DNA of 64,000 bases from NCBI GenBank assembly GCA_900314745.1, contig OMWK01000011.1, forward strand, positions 1-64,000, in the 5' to 3' direction. This document shows positions 17,613 to 27,916 of this stretch, one piece after another. Source of the DNA: an uncultured Eubacteriales bacterium. GTDB taxonomy: Bacteria > Bacillota > Clostridia > Saccharofermentanales > Saccharofermentanaceae. The notes under the pieces are model-generated. The model was not told the origin of the DNA, made no database searches, and was given only the letters and a program-made list of their open reading frames with translations. The first letter of the stretch is position 1. Each line of letters begins with the position of its first letter. Position numbers and translations under genes: made by a program.

Positions 17613-19967
17613 CTACCCCCTGATAACATTGAAATTTAGCACCTTAATTATAGCATTATTATTTGTGACCAATCCGTTACCAAGGTAAATATTAAGTAAA
17701 GCATTCCCTGTATTTCCGTTGGTTCTGACATACAATCCGCCCATGCCTCCCTGGATGTCAATATGGTCAGGCCCATACACTTCAATGGGTCCTTCTGTCG
17801 TGAATTTAAGGCTTCCGTTATAGAACGGAAGAACATTATTATTCTGATCAACCACCCGGATCCTTACACTCGCCACATCGTAAGTAGCGCCTTCATACAA
17901 AGTGTCTGATGATACGGTTACATCAAGATCAATTGATTCAGCAGGAGCCTTGATCCTGGTAATTACCGGCTTGTCATCCTTATAGCCCACGAACTTAAAC
18001 TCGGTAGATTTGCCGCCCCAGTCACCTATGTATTTACCGTAGAGCATATAGGCATCCTGAAAGGTCATGCGGTATCGTGCCATTGCTTCCCCGAGCCTTA
18101 ACATGATCTTCGGAGGGATATTGTTCATCCCGTAAAGACCTATATAGTTCAGGGCTTCCTTAACTATCAGGTTCTGTCTTACTGAGAATCCTTCCTTCTC
18201 CTGCATCTGATCGCCGATATAGTCATCGATAAGGATAGGAGCGTTCCTAAGATTCTTGTACGAGGAATCAGTATGGCGGTATTCCTTGATAAACGTACCG
18301 TTCTTATACATCTTCACGCTGTCGCAGTTGGTGATGATATATACGTTTCCCCTGTTGCCGGAAGGATGTTCGCCGATATTCATGTCCGAAGTAACTTCAA
18401 GCACCGGATGATCAACATAACCCGCACATGAATAGATACAGGCTGCGGGCTTGGGATTCCTGAACATATCCATAACGCCGTGATAGCATATCCTGTCACC
18501 GGAACCGAAGTCCTTATGCGTATTGTAATCAAACATACACCATCCGAACGTACCGGAAATGCCGCTCTCACCTCTTGCCGCATCAAGAACATTGGCATGC
18601 CTCAGCAGATGCTCGCTTCGTATATCCTCCCGGTCAAATGACTTAGTAGGATACATATGACCGTTATATTCGGAAATAAGATAAGGCTTGTTGATGTCGG
18701 GAATAACATTCTTCTTTCTCTCGCATCCGGCCGTCTTGCCGTCATGAAGGAAATCATTATATGCATAAACATCTTCGAGCATACTGCTCTTCTTAAGATA
18801 GCGGACTCCGCTTGTAGGTCTTGACGAATCAAGCTTCCGGGCAGTCTCATTTGTCCTTGCATAAAATTCGTCATCATCAACGGACTCGTTTATCCTTACT
18901 CCCCAGAGCATGATCGAAGGGTGATTCCTGTACTGTGTAACCATCTCCTCGACATTCTTCACGGCCTGGTCCTTCCACTTCTCGTCTCCGATATGCTGCC
19001 ATCCGGGGATCTCGGTAAATACAAGAAGACCGATCTCATCACATCTGTCGATAAAGTGCTGTGACTGTGGATAATGCGATGTACGGACTGCATTCAGCCC
19101 AAGTTCATACTTAAGAATATCCGCATCGTACCTTTGCATTGATTCAGGCATGGCATAACCTGAATATGGATATGACTGATGCCTGTTAAGACCCATTATG
19201 GTTACTTTCCTGCCGTTAAGATAGAAACCGTCCGCCTTGAACTCACAATCCCTGAATCCGAATGTAACCTCGCGGACATCAGTCTCACATTCAACGCGGA
19301 GAATATAGAGTTCAGGATTCGTGATATCCCATTTATGATAACCCGGGACCTTGCTTATCGCGCAGTAACCCTTCTTGCCAGACAGTCTCGCGAGTTCATT
19401 TCTGGTATTCTTCTCAAGTATTATGATTCCGAATGGCTGCGAAGGATCGCCTCCGTCAAAACTTACATCGGCAAAGACAGAACCCGCTGCTGTCGCTCTT
19501 ACAAAAACATCCTTGATAAAACATGATTCATGCACTTCAAGCGACACTTCACGGTAGATACCGCCGTATGTCATGTAATCAATTACAAAACCGAAAGGAG
19601 GGATATTAAGAGACTCCCTGCTGTCTACGCGCACCTTAAGTTCATTGACGGAATCAATGTTAATGTAATCAGTAAGCTCATACGTAAATGCCGTATAACC
19701 GCAGCTGTGGGTTCCAAGGAGCATACCGTTAAGGTAGACAGTAGCCTCATGGGCAACACCTTCGAACTTAACGAATATACGCTTGCCCTCCCACTCCTTG
19801 GGGGCATCAAAATAACGGATATAGCCCGATACCTTCTGATAACATGATTCATCGAAGTAATGAAGCTCGGTAAGACTTACGCTGTGAGGCAGCCTGACCT
19901 GATCACCCTCAGGAAGAAGCTCGTAATCTCCGTTATAGATCCAGTTATCATTCAGATCGATCTTCAT
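17613..19967 (-). CDS. Glycoside hydrolase family 2 (beta-galactosidase/beta-glucuronidase type)
   Basis: 784 residues, no signal peptide, so an intracellular exo-acting glycosidase. A sugar-binding jelly roll (about 40-150, EGVAHEATVYLNG, GGIYREVSLEV), an immunoglobulin-like domain (about 150-240) and a TIM barrel (GLNRHQ, LNAVRTSHYP, FTEIPGW). Expected acid/base is Glu361 in GVRINES and nucleophile Glu433 in LISEYNG. The C-terminal part has a DUF4982-like/beta-sandwich character. Substrate cannot be read from sequence: galactoside, glucuronide or mannoside are possible. AGGAG lies 8 nt before the ATG, and the start overlaps the SDR gene by 20 nt. Being cotranscribed with the sensor/EAL gene hints that both respond to the same sugar. 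Confidence 0.85.
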   Translation of the reverse strand: MKIDLNDNWIYNGDYELLPEGDQVRLPHSVSLTELHYFDESCYQKVSGYIRYFDAPKEWEGKRIFVKFEGVAHEATVYLNGMLLGTHSCGYTAFTYELTDYINIDSVNELKVRVDSRESLNIPPFGFVIDYMTYGGIYREVSLEVHESCFIKDVFVRATAAGSVFADVSFDGGDPSQPFGIIILEKNTRNELARLSGKKGYCAISKVPGYHKWDITNPELYILRVECETDVREVTFGFRDCEFKADGFYLNGRKVTIMGLNRHQSYPYSGYAMPESMQRYDADILKYELGLNAVRTSHYPQSQHFIDRCDEIGLLVFTEIPGWQHIGDEKWKDQAVKNVEEMVTQYRNHPSIMLWGVRINESVDDDEFYARTNETARKLDSSRPTSGVRYLKKSSMLEDVYAYNDFLHDGKTAGCERKKNVIPDINKPYLISEYNGHMYPTKSFDREDIRSEHLLRHANVLDAARGESGISGTFGWCMFDYNTHKDFGSGDRICYHGVMDMFRNPKPAACIYSCAGYVDHPVLEVTSDMNIGEHPSGNRGNVYIITNCDSVKMYKNGTFIKEYRHTDSSYKNLRNAPILIDDYIGDQMQEKEGFSVRQNLIVKEALNYIGLYGMNNIPPKIMLRLGEAMARYRMTFQDAYMLYGKYIGDWGGKSTEFKFVGYKDDKPVITRIKAPAESIDLDVTVSSDTLYEGATYDVASVRIRVVDQNNNVLPFYNGSLKFTTEGPIEVYGPDHIDIQGGMGGLYVRTNGNTGNALLNIYLGNGLVTNNNAIIKVLNFNVIRG

Positions 19968-20688
19968 TGACGTTTCTCCTCTTGATCCTCATCTTCTGCG
20001 GAACGATGGATATCTTTGTTACACAGGAATGGCTGCTCATCTGCAAAGCTGATTTAACGGCATCTGCGACATCATCAGCATCGAGCCTGCACATGGGATC
20101 GTCATCAACAGTAAAATCTGCATTTCTATACAGATTGGTGTTGGTCATGTCAGGGCATATCTCGATGACCTTAACCCCGTGCTTACGCGCCTCTTCGAAA
20201 AGGCTCGCCGAGAAACTCGACAATCCGGACTTAACTGCACCGTAGGCAGCGCCGTAAGTATTCGTCTTATATGCGGTAACGGAAGAGATGTTGATGATAG
20301 TTCCTCTTCCCTCTCTCTTGAAGTTTGGCAGGAAATATCCCGTGAGGATCATGGGAGCTTCGAGATTGGTCCTTACCATCTGTTTGATCTGCTCAAGTGT
20401 AAGATTCTCATGAAGTCCGTAGAATCCGACACCGGCGCAGTTAACGATTATCTCGGGTTTATCAATCTTCGATACGGAAGTCAGAAGCTTCGCCGTATCA
20501 GTAACATCACAGATGATCGTATTGAATCCGTAATCTGTATTCTTATCAAAATGTCTCGCTATACCATAGACTTCATATCCTTCAGATACGAGCATTCTGG
20601 CTATAGCCAATCCGATTCCGGAAGATGCTCCGGTTACAAGTGCAGTTCTTCTAGGGGTTGACATAGAGTTTGTTTCCACAGCCGGCAT
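19948..20688 (-). CDS. Short-chain dehydrogenase/reductase
   Basis: Classical SDR, 246 residues. Rossmann motif TGASSGIG near residues 19-26, IVNCAGVG, the INISS catalytic-Ser strand, and YGAVK as the Tyr-x-x-x-Lys pair. The ARH after the second strand suggests NADP(H), which is inference. The substrate is unknown. The start is ambiguous: ATG at 20688 has GGAGA too close, and a second ATG at 20664 (MSTPRR) would overlap the upstream radical SAM gene by only 14 nt with a weak ribosome site; the longer form is given. It overlaps the GH2 gene by 20 nt. Confidence 0.85.
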   Translation of the reverse strand: MPAVETNSMSTPRRTALVTGASSGIGLAIARMLVSEGYEVYGIARHFDKNTDYGFNTIICDVTDTAKLLTSVSKIDKPEIIVNCAGVGFYGLHENLTLEQIKQMVRTNLEAPMILTGYFLPNFKREGRGTIINISSVTAYKTNTYGAAYGAVKSGLSSFSASLFEEARKHGVKVIEICPDMTNTNLYRNADFTVDDDPMCRLDADDVADAVKSALQMSSHSCVTKISIVPQKMRIKRRNVNEDRSE

Positions 20689-21631
20689 TCTCCAATCTGT
20701 TAACTATTATTCCCATCATCTTCTCGCGAAGATCCTTAGGATAGACGCAATACCCCTCTTCTCGATCAAACGGGAACAGTACAGCCGAAGAACCGGGACA
20801 TGCTCTCCGAAGATTATGAAGATAGTCCGATGATATCCGGAATGTGCCGACACTGATATCTCTGACGCTCTTAAGATCTATGTCATTGATGATCTTATCG
20901 GCAAATCTATTGTAGCATAACTCGTAGTCTTTTATGTAGATAAGAGGGTCGAAGCAAAGCCTTACATTCGCTCCCGAATTAAGCGCATTATTTACTGTTC
21001 TGATCCTCACATCAAGTGAAGGAGTCTTCTTCTCATACCGTCTGATTACTTCATCCGGAGACAAGGTAAAAGCATAGATTATATTATCCGCTGACTTCAC
21101 TTCACAAATCGCGGATTTGGTCCTTAACTCAAGTGTGAGATCAGGATGCGAAGAAGCAAAATCCTCCCACTTACTCTGCCATGATGAGATCCCGGACAAT
21201 GCTCCGAGGTCGGTATCAAACGAAGCGCATAAATACAAAGGACCGTCCTTAAGATACTTCTCGCATTCTTCAAAGTAATCTTCGATATTTACAAAGATGA
21301 CAACATTGGAAGTTCCGTACATGCCCTTAAGAAAGCAGTAGTCGCATGAAAAAACACAGTTCATGGCAGATTCGGCATAATAGAACTTACCCATACCAAA
21401 ATCCTGACATACAGGTGCCGCATCAAATATCTTCCTGCCGTCATTTACAGCGAGTATCAAACTCTTCGATTCGTTCTGGAGTGCGGAATCCTGAGAGGGC
21501 CTGTTAAACACATCCTTATAGTGCCTAATGCTAATCTTGGTACTATCGGAAAAATGCGACAGTATCCTCGAAGTCTCCTCGTAAGACCTCGCACGCTCCT
21601 CAATGTAAATGTGTGAGAATGCCGCGCACAC
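20651..21631 (-). CDS. Spore photoproduct lyase-like radical SAM protein
   Basis: 326 residues. The radical SAM cluster motif is NCVFSCDYCFLKG (CX3CX2C) and the neighbouring KFYYAESAMNC matches the SPL family. LYLCASFDTDLGAL carries a Cys in the place where SplB has its H-donating Cys before (T/A)S. SplB repairs the thymine dimer 5-thyminyl-5,6-dihydrothymine in spore DNA; members also occur outside spore formers with unknown substrates. It starts with GTG, 9 nt after GGAGG, and overlaps the upstream nucleosidase gene by 32 nt. Whether the target here is spore DNA is inference, as no sporulation gene is in the window. Confidence 0.8.
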   Translation of the reverse strand: MCAAFSHIYIEERARSYEETSRILSHFSDSTKISIRHYKDVFNRPSQDSALQNESKSLILAVNDGRKIFDAAPVCQDFGMGKFYYAESAMNCVFSCDYCFLKGMYGTSNVVIFVNIEDYFEECEKYLKDGPLYLCASFDTDLGALSGISSWQSKWEDFASSHPDLTLELRTKSAICEVKSADNIIYAFTLSPDEVIRRYEKKTPSLDVRIRTVNNALNSGANVRLCFDPLIYIKDYELCYNRFADKIINDIDLKSVRDISVGTFRISSDYLHNLRRACPGSSAVLFPFDREEGYCVYPKDLREKMMGIIVNRLENAGCGNKLYVNP

Positions 21632-22355
21632 GGGTAATTACCTCCTTGCCGGATGCTCTTGAAGACACTTCATCTATGCCCGCCTCAGCGAAAAGCTTTC
21701 TTCCGTCAATTCCAAGACTTGAAGCGTATCTTATAAGCTCGTCAATATGAACTCTCATGGATGTTGAAGCGTAAAGCCTCTCATAAAGATCATCATTACT
21801 TATCGAAGCTTCCTTCCCGGTTCCTTCACGGACTGAACTTATTATTCTTTTGATTTCAGGAAGATGCGACTTGATAAGGTCATTAACATATTCCGTGGTT
21901 ATGCCGTTAACATCGCCGCTGTCGCTTACAACCTTAAGAAATATCATCCGGTCAGGACTTATAAGCTTGCTTAAAGCCTGATATATGGCGGATGCTTCCA
22001 TCTCATATAAGACGCCGGGATCAGGATCAGTCTTAACTTCGTCGACTGTTACCAAAGAAGCCTCGGGAACACCTGAAACACGGATAATATCGGGATAGAA
22101 ATCTCTTCCGGTCGCTTCATCGGTAATCTTATTAACAATGAACAAACCGCTAAGATCACGGGCTCCGCAGGTTCCGATGTTGATTACGATGTCAGCCTTA
22201 AGATCATTACGGGTAAGCCCCATGGGAAACATCCTGCCACAAGCAAAAGCAGCATTAACTTTACCGATTCCGGTAAGTATTATCTCGAGGTCATCAGACA
22301 CCATGTCGCGTAAACAGGAGACCTCACATTCGATAGCTGCCAATATATGAATCAT
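21600..22355 (-). CDS. MTA/SAH nucleosidase-like (phosphorylase superfamily) protein
   Basis: Motifs of the 5'-methylthioadenosine/S-adenosylhomocysteine nucleosidase family: AAIECEVSCLR at the N-terminus, GIGKVNAAFACG, INIGTCGA, YEMEASAIYQAL (ribose-binding Met-Glu) and VVSDSGD (catalytic Asp). It is shorter between these than typical MTAN, and it has an extra C-terminal segment of about 65 residues. A longer frame reaches 22430 but would run through the tRNA-fMet gene; the ATG at 22355 starts exactly where the family begins. There is no Shine-Dalgarno; a TATAAT lies 6 nt upstream. First gene of the operon; it may remove 5'-deoxyadenosine made by the radical SAM partner. Confidence 0.75.
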   Translation of the reverse strand: MIHILAAIECEVSCLRDMVSDDLEIILTGIGKVNAAFACGRMFPMGLTRNDLKADIVINIGTCGARDLSGLFIVNKITDEATGRDFYPDIIRVSGVPEASLVTVDEVKTDPDPGVLYEMEASAIYQALSKLISPDRMIFLKVVSDSGDVNGITTEYVNDLIKSHLPEIKRIISSVREGTGKEASISNDDLYERLYASTSMRVHIDELIRYASSLGIDGRKLFAEAGIDEVSSRASGKEVITRVRGILTHLH

Positions 22356-22361
22356 AAGGAA

Positions 22362-22367
22362 ATTATA
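22362..22367 (-). promoter_or_regulatory. -10 box of the nucleosidase operon (leaderless layout)
   Basis: TATAAT on the minus strand ends 6 nt before the ATG at 22355. No -35 hexamer or extended -10 is visible because the tRNA terminator hairpin occupies that place. A start site at normal distance would fall on the A of the ATG. Confidence 0.5.
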
Positions 22368-22371
22368 CAAC

Positions 22372-22398
22372 AAAAAACCGGAACCACAGGTTCCGGTT
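22372..22398 (-). terminator. Terminator of the tRNA-Leu/tRNA-fMet transcript
   Basis: Minus strand: AACCGGAACC, 3-nt loop, GGTTCCGGTT (22398-22376) followed by TTTT, directly after the CCA end of tRNA-fMet. Confidence 0.85.
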
Positions 22399-22403
22399 AT
22401 TAG

Positions 22404-22480
22404 TGGTTGCGGAGGCGGGACTCGAACCACACGACCTCCGGGTTATGAGCCCGGCAAGCTACCAACTGCTCCACTCCGCG
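22404..22480 (-). tRNA. Initiator tRNA-fMet (CAT)
   Basis: 77 nt with encoded CCA. The anticodon stem/loop CCGGG-CTCATAA-CCCGG gives CAT with the three G:C pairs typical of initiators. The first base C1 faces A72 (CGCGGAG against CTCCGCA), the unpaired end that marks initiator tRNA. Second gene after tRNA-Leu from the promoter at 22613-22641. Confidence 0.95.
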
Positions 22481-22502
22481 ATATTCAATCGTACACTTAC
22501 TA

Positions 22503-22589
22503 TGGTGCTCGTGACCGGACTTGAACCGGTACGGATTTTACTCCGACGGATTTTAAGTCCGTTGCGTCTGCCGATTCCGCCACACGAGC
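22503..22589 (-). tRNA. tRNA-Leu (TAA)
   Basis: 87 nt with a long variable arm (TCGGAGTAAAATCCG region) as expected for a class II tRNA. Acceptor GCTCGTG pairs with CACGAGC, and CCA is encoded. Anticodon stem/loop ACGGA-CTTAAAA-TCCGT gives TAA. It reads UUA/UUG and is a substrate type for MiaA/MiaB. Confidence 0.95.
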
Positions 22590-22612
22590 TAATCATCCGC
22601 AAGTGCTTAGTG

Positions 22613-22641
22613 ATAATATCATCGGAAATAAGCTGTGTCAA
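22613..22641 (-). promoter_or_regulatory. tRNA-Leu/fMet promoter
   Basis: Consensus TTGACA (22641-22636), 17-nt spacer, TATTAT (22618-22613), about 24 nt upstream of tRNA-Leu. Confidence 0.9.
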
Positions 22642-22677
22642 GTTAGTTTCTGTTTGGTTACACACAGAAGCTACATG

Positions 22678-22705
22678 TTGAAAATGAAATAATAATAAAT
22701 ATAAT
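22678..22705 (+). promoter_or_regulatory. Promoter of the 22751 membrane-protein gene
   Basis: TTGAAA (22678-22683), 16-nt spacer, TATAAT (22700-22705). It diverges from the tRNA promoter. The AT-rich leader carries AAGAGG just before the start. Confidence 0.7.
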
Positions 22706-22750
22706 TTTTATATATTAAGTTCAATAGAACGAAGCTTAAGAGGTTGAATA

Positions 22751-24754
22751 ATGATTATTGATCCTGAGAATCAGAACAATCAGAACGACGGTGTCGGACC
22801 TGAACCCGATGAGTTTGTAGATTCATCATTCATGGTTTCATTCAAGAATAAAGAAGACTCATCCGTATCTGATGCCATTAGAGAAAGCGAGAACACTTCC
22901 GGTACAGATCCGATTGATGAGTTCGATGAATTCGAGAATTTCAATTACGATTCATCCAAATCCGCTTTCAAGCCGCTCGATAAACCCGTGGAAGTTGCAC
23001 CTGAGCCTCCCAAGGCTTCTGAGAAGAGCGACTTCGAACAGGTTGCTTCTGCAGGCGATCCCGCTTTCACTGATCCTGCGTTCACTGACGGCAATATCGA
23101 TTTCAAGGAATTCACCGGCATAGATAACAATGTCAATCCCGGTGACAATAAGCTTTTCGAAGCGGGACAGGATCTTGATTTTGCTTCTTCCTCCTCTTCC
23201 AACAGCACATTTGCAGGCATGACTGATGATGAATTCGATCTTGATGAGGAAGCACTCTCAATAAATCCCTTCAAGCCGAAGAACGCAGACAGAATTCCGC
23301 CTGCACCTTCTAAGCCGAAGACTGAGCCCGCAAAGGCTGAGCCTAAGCCTGAAGTTAAGGATAACGAAGCTGCCAACATCAAAACTTACGGTAAGGTCTC
23401 AAGCGGCGTAGATGCATTTAAGAAGCCCGCAGCGGCTCCTGCTCCCAAGGCCCCCGAGAAGAAGGCTAATGTTCCGGGCTCCGTTAATGCAAACGCATTA
23501 AGACAGGATCATGTTCCGAGCATTATGAAGTCTTCTGACAGTAAGAGATCACCTTTCGTTGTCGATAAGTCTGTAGCTGAAGATAATGTCAAGGAAGAAG
23601 ATTCCAAGAAGTCGCCTTTCGTTGTTGAGACAACAACAGAGCCCAAGGCAGCTCCTGCCCCCGCTCCCGTTAAGGCACCTGTTAGACCTCAGCCCACTTC
23701 CAATGCTGCTAAGGTCATGAAGAACGACAGTAAGCCCGAAGCACCTAAGGCTACTCCTGCACCTAAGGCTGCTCCTGCTCCTAAGGCAGCAAGTGAGAGC
23801 AATGCTTCCGAGAATCCCTTTGTAAGTCCCGCGAAGAATGCTCCTAAGTCTAATGTCAGACCTGCAGCATCCACTTCCATCCCCAACGAGAAGGAAGCTG
23901 CTTCAAGGCCCGGTACTTCACATCACACAGCACCTTCCAAGCCCGAGCATACTGCAAAGACTGAGCACAGTTCCAAGATTGATCCTGTTACACAGGTAAG
24001 CAAGACAAAGCATAAGTCCAAGAGCGAGAAGAAGGTCAAAGAACCCGGCAAGGGCGGCATCATTGCTCTTATCGGAGTTCTTGCAGCTATATTCGTAGTT
24101 CTCTGGGTAATGGATAATTACCAGCAGTGGTTTGGCAAGACCGACAACAATACAACAAGAGCAACTCAGGTTACAGCAGTAACGACAGTCAACGAAGAGA
24201 CAGAAGCTACTGTTTCCGAAGAAACAGCTGCTGCAGCTGCAACAGAAGCTACAACAGAGACAGCTCCTGTTGAGACAACTGAAGCGACCGAGACAGTTGA
24301 GACAACTTCTGCCGAGACTTCTGAAGAGACGACAGAAGCTACTACAGAAGAAACAACGGAAGAATCAACAACTGCTACAACTACAGAAGAAGAGACAACA
24401 GCTACCACAACACGTTCCTCTTCCAACACTCCTGTAAGCTGCAGCTACGATATTGCTAATCCCCGCGTTACTTCTGACGGTTTCGTATTTGATTTTGCTA
24501 TTACAAATAACGGAGATAACCTAAATGTAAGCAGACTTAATGAGATAACGATCTCATTCGACACATCTTCAACGATCACATCGCTTACATCTGATTATTT
24601 CACGTTCACATCTGACGGCAACAACTCCTTCACAGGTACGCCGAGATCAGGTTCACTTCCTGCCGGAGAGACAACAAACATCACTATCACCGGTACTACA
24701 GAGAACCACGTACGGCACTTCTACATTAACACATATCACTTCGACTGGAACTAA
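22751..24754 (+). CDS. Single-pass membrane protein with disordered N-terminus and C-terminal beta-sandwich
   Basis: 667 residues. About 1-430 is low-complexity and probably disordered: first acidic with Phe (DEFDEFENF), then Ala/Pro/Lys-rich. A phrase SPFVV occurs twice (near residues 267 and 287), with relatives INPFKP and ENPFVSP. One membrane helix (about 437-456, IIALIGVLAAIFVVLWVM) follows a Lys-rich stretch, so the N-terminus is cytoplasmic. Outside lie a Thr/Glu-rich linker (about 465-558) and a terminal domain of about 110 residues (SCSYDIANPRV, LPAGETTNITITGT) resembling cellulose-binding or other immunoglobulin-like modules. No named family recognised. It stands alone with its own promoter and terminator. 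The layout suggests a surface sensor or adhesin tied to a cytoplasmic partner. Confidence 0.75.
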   Translation: MIIDPENQNNQNDGVGPEPDEFVDSSFMVSFKNKEDSSVSDAIRESENTSGTDPIDEFDEFENFNYDSSKSAFKPLDKPVEVAPEPPKASEKSDFEQVASAGDPAFTDPAFTDGNIDFKEFTGIDNNVNPGDNKLFEAGQDLDFASSSSSNSTFAGMTDDEFDLDEEALSINPFKPKNADRIPPAPSKPKTEPAKAEPKPEVKDNEAANIKTYGKVSSGVDAFKKPAAAPAPKAPEKKANVPGSVNANALRQDHVPSIMKSSDSKRSPFVVDKSVAEDNVKEEDSKKSPFVVETTTEPKAAPAPAPVKAPVRPQPTSNAAKVMKNDSKPEAPKATPAPKAAPAPKAASESNASENPFVSPAKNAPKSNVRPAASTSIPNEKEAASRPGTSHHTAPSKPEHTAKTEHSSKIDPVTQVSKTKHKSKSEKKVKEPGKGGIIALIGVLAAIFVVLWVMDNYQQWFGKTDNNTTRATQVTAVTTVNEETEATVSEETAAAAATEATTETAPVETTEATETVETTSAETSEETTEATTEETTEESTTATTTEEETTATTTRSSSNTPVSCSYDIANPRVTSDGFVFDFAITNNGDNLNVSRLNEITISFDTSSTITSLTSDYFTFTSDGNNSFTGTPRSGSLPAGETTNITITGTTENHVRHFYINTYHFDWN

Positions 24755-24788
24755 GCTGAGCAGCAGCTTCGCTTAATACAAAAACAAA

Positions 24789-24812
24789 GGACTGTCAGTT
24801 GACAGTCCTTTT
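24789..24812. terminator. Bidirectional terminator
   Basis: GGACTGTC-AGTT-GACAGTCC (24789-24808) with TTTTCTT after it on the plus strand and TTTGTTTT on the minus strand. It serves the 22751 gene (+) and the ATP synthase/ThrE operon (-). Confidence 0.88.
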
Positions 24813-24843
24813 CTTATCTTAGGAATAACACTCCGAGCGGACA

Positions 24844-24872
24844 TACGTAGACGCTAAGACGTCGAGTACGTA
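24844..24872. other. Imperfect hairpin of unknown role
   Basis: TACGTA-GACG-ctaaga-CGTC-gag-TACGTA: ten base pairs with a 3-nt bulge, just after the thrE stop on the minus strand. No T run, so not a terminator by itself; it may shield the 3' end of the operon mRNA. Confidence 0.4.
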
Positions 24873-24885
24873 GCGAGGAATTTAT

Positions 24886-26200
24886 TTACGAAGACTTTGC
24901 AAAATTCTTATCAGTAATAATTCGTGCGAATACAAGACCCAGGGGCAACGAAGCAATGATCATTATTGCTTTCCAAAGCCATACGCCTCCCTGATCAAAG
25001 TCACCGGATGACAGAAAATGAATTCCTTTATAAAGGAACATACCGGGAACCATTATTACTATCGACGGAACGGTCAGTGTGATTCTGGGATAAATACCAA
25101 CGATACCCTTGATCGCAGATGCCATTATTCCGGAAAGGAATGCTCCGACAAAGGCAGCTATGCCTACCTTTAAGCCAAAATCAGTAAGAAGAAGTCTCAG
25201 GAAGTTTGCGATCATTCCCATGAGTCCTGCCGTCAGCGCCATCTTCGGCGTACTGTTGAAGAGCATAGAGAATCCGAATACACCAACGAAGCTCATAACA
25301 AGACGAAGTGCCATCTTAACAGGCATATCAAGTTCGTATACAGGGAAATCGACAGGCGAATAATTAAGAAGTGACGCAGTAAAAGCGCAGGTAAGCGCGG
25401 CGACACAGACAACCATCAGCGAGTAGACTATCCTCTCTATTCCGGACTTAAGATCTAACTTGGCAATATCGATTCCTCCCGTGATCAGAGGGAAACCCGG
25501 AACGATAAACAGGATCGAACAGATGTACCCCGCCCTGTAATCCGCAGGAACATGCAAAGCCGCGGAAACAGCCTTAATAAGAACTATATAGGTAAAGCAT
25601 GATGTAAGCACCGCAGCACTTACATTAGCAAATAGTGTGTAGCTGTGGTTAAGAAGAAGCTTACGTACGAGGAAACCCGCGGCAGCTGCGGCAAAGGTAC
25701 ATAGTATCTCTATCCAGCCTGCACCGAGAAGAAATGCGAATGCTCCGCATGCAGCTCCTGACGCAAGACACAGCTGCCAGACAGCATAGTTACCTCCGCT
25801 CTTGTCTATCGTATCGAGCATGTTATGGAAGCTGTCGATCGAATACCTTCCTGCCCTCTCCGTAAAACCATCGCAGAACATCTCAAGGTAATTAAGCTTC
25901 GATGTATTAACTCCTGTGGTTCTGTTCGATAAGGCATTTGTACACGATTCATTGCCCTGAATGCAGGTATAGGATATCGACTTGATTCCGATATCCGCAT
26001 TACATGTAACCTTAAGGGCTCTCGATATCTTATTCATGGCAGCCCGGACACGATAGGCACCGGCACCTGAAGCCAGGAGAAGCAGTCCGATACGTCCGAT
26101 CAGACTGGCCTTCTCAGTAAGAGACGAATCAACTGCAGGAGTATCACTGTCTTCGTGCGTCAGGTCATGCCACATAACGGGCATATGCTGCTGTCTAAGT

Positions 26201-26208
<8 letters not shown>
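24886..26208 (-). CDS. Threonine/serine exporter family (ThrE) protein
   Basis: 440 residues. A cytoplasmic N-terminal domain (SLIGRIGLLLLASGAGAYRVRAAMNKI; the ThrE_1/DUF1212 start) carries about five helices, and a second ThrE_2/DUF3815-like block of about five helices follows, so both halves that are split in other bacteria are fused here. Family function is export of threonine, serine or small peptides, or in some members dicarboxylates. A frame from 26247 is open, but GGAGG sits 6-7 nt before the ATG at 26208, which also gives an 8-nt overlap with the end of atpC. Transcribed as the last gene of the ATP synthase operon. Confidence 0.88.
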
Positions 26209-27906
<1,698 letters not shown>

Positions 27907-27916
27907 TCATCTCTCC

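Noticed and set aside
22356..22430. 25-codon N-terminal extension of the nucleosidase
   Set aside because: It reads through the tRNA-fMet gene and terminator and has no family similarity; the ATG at 22355 begins the conserved domain.
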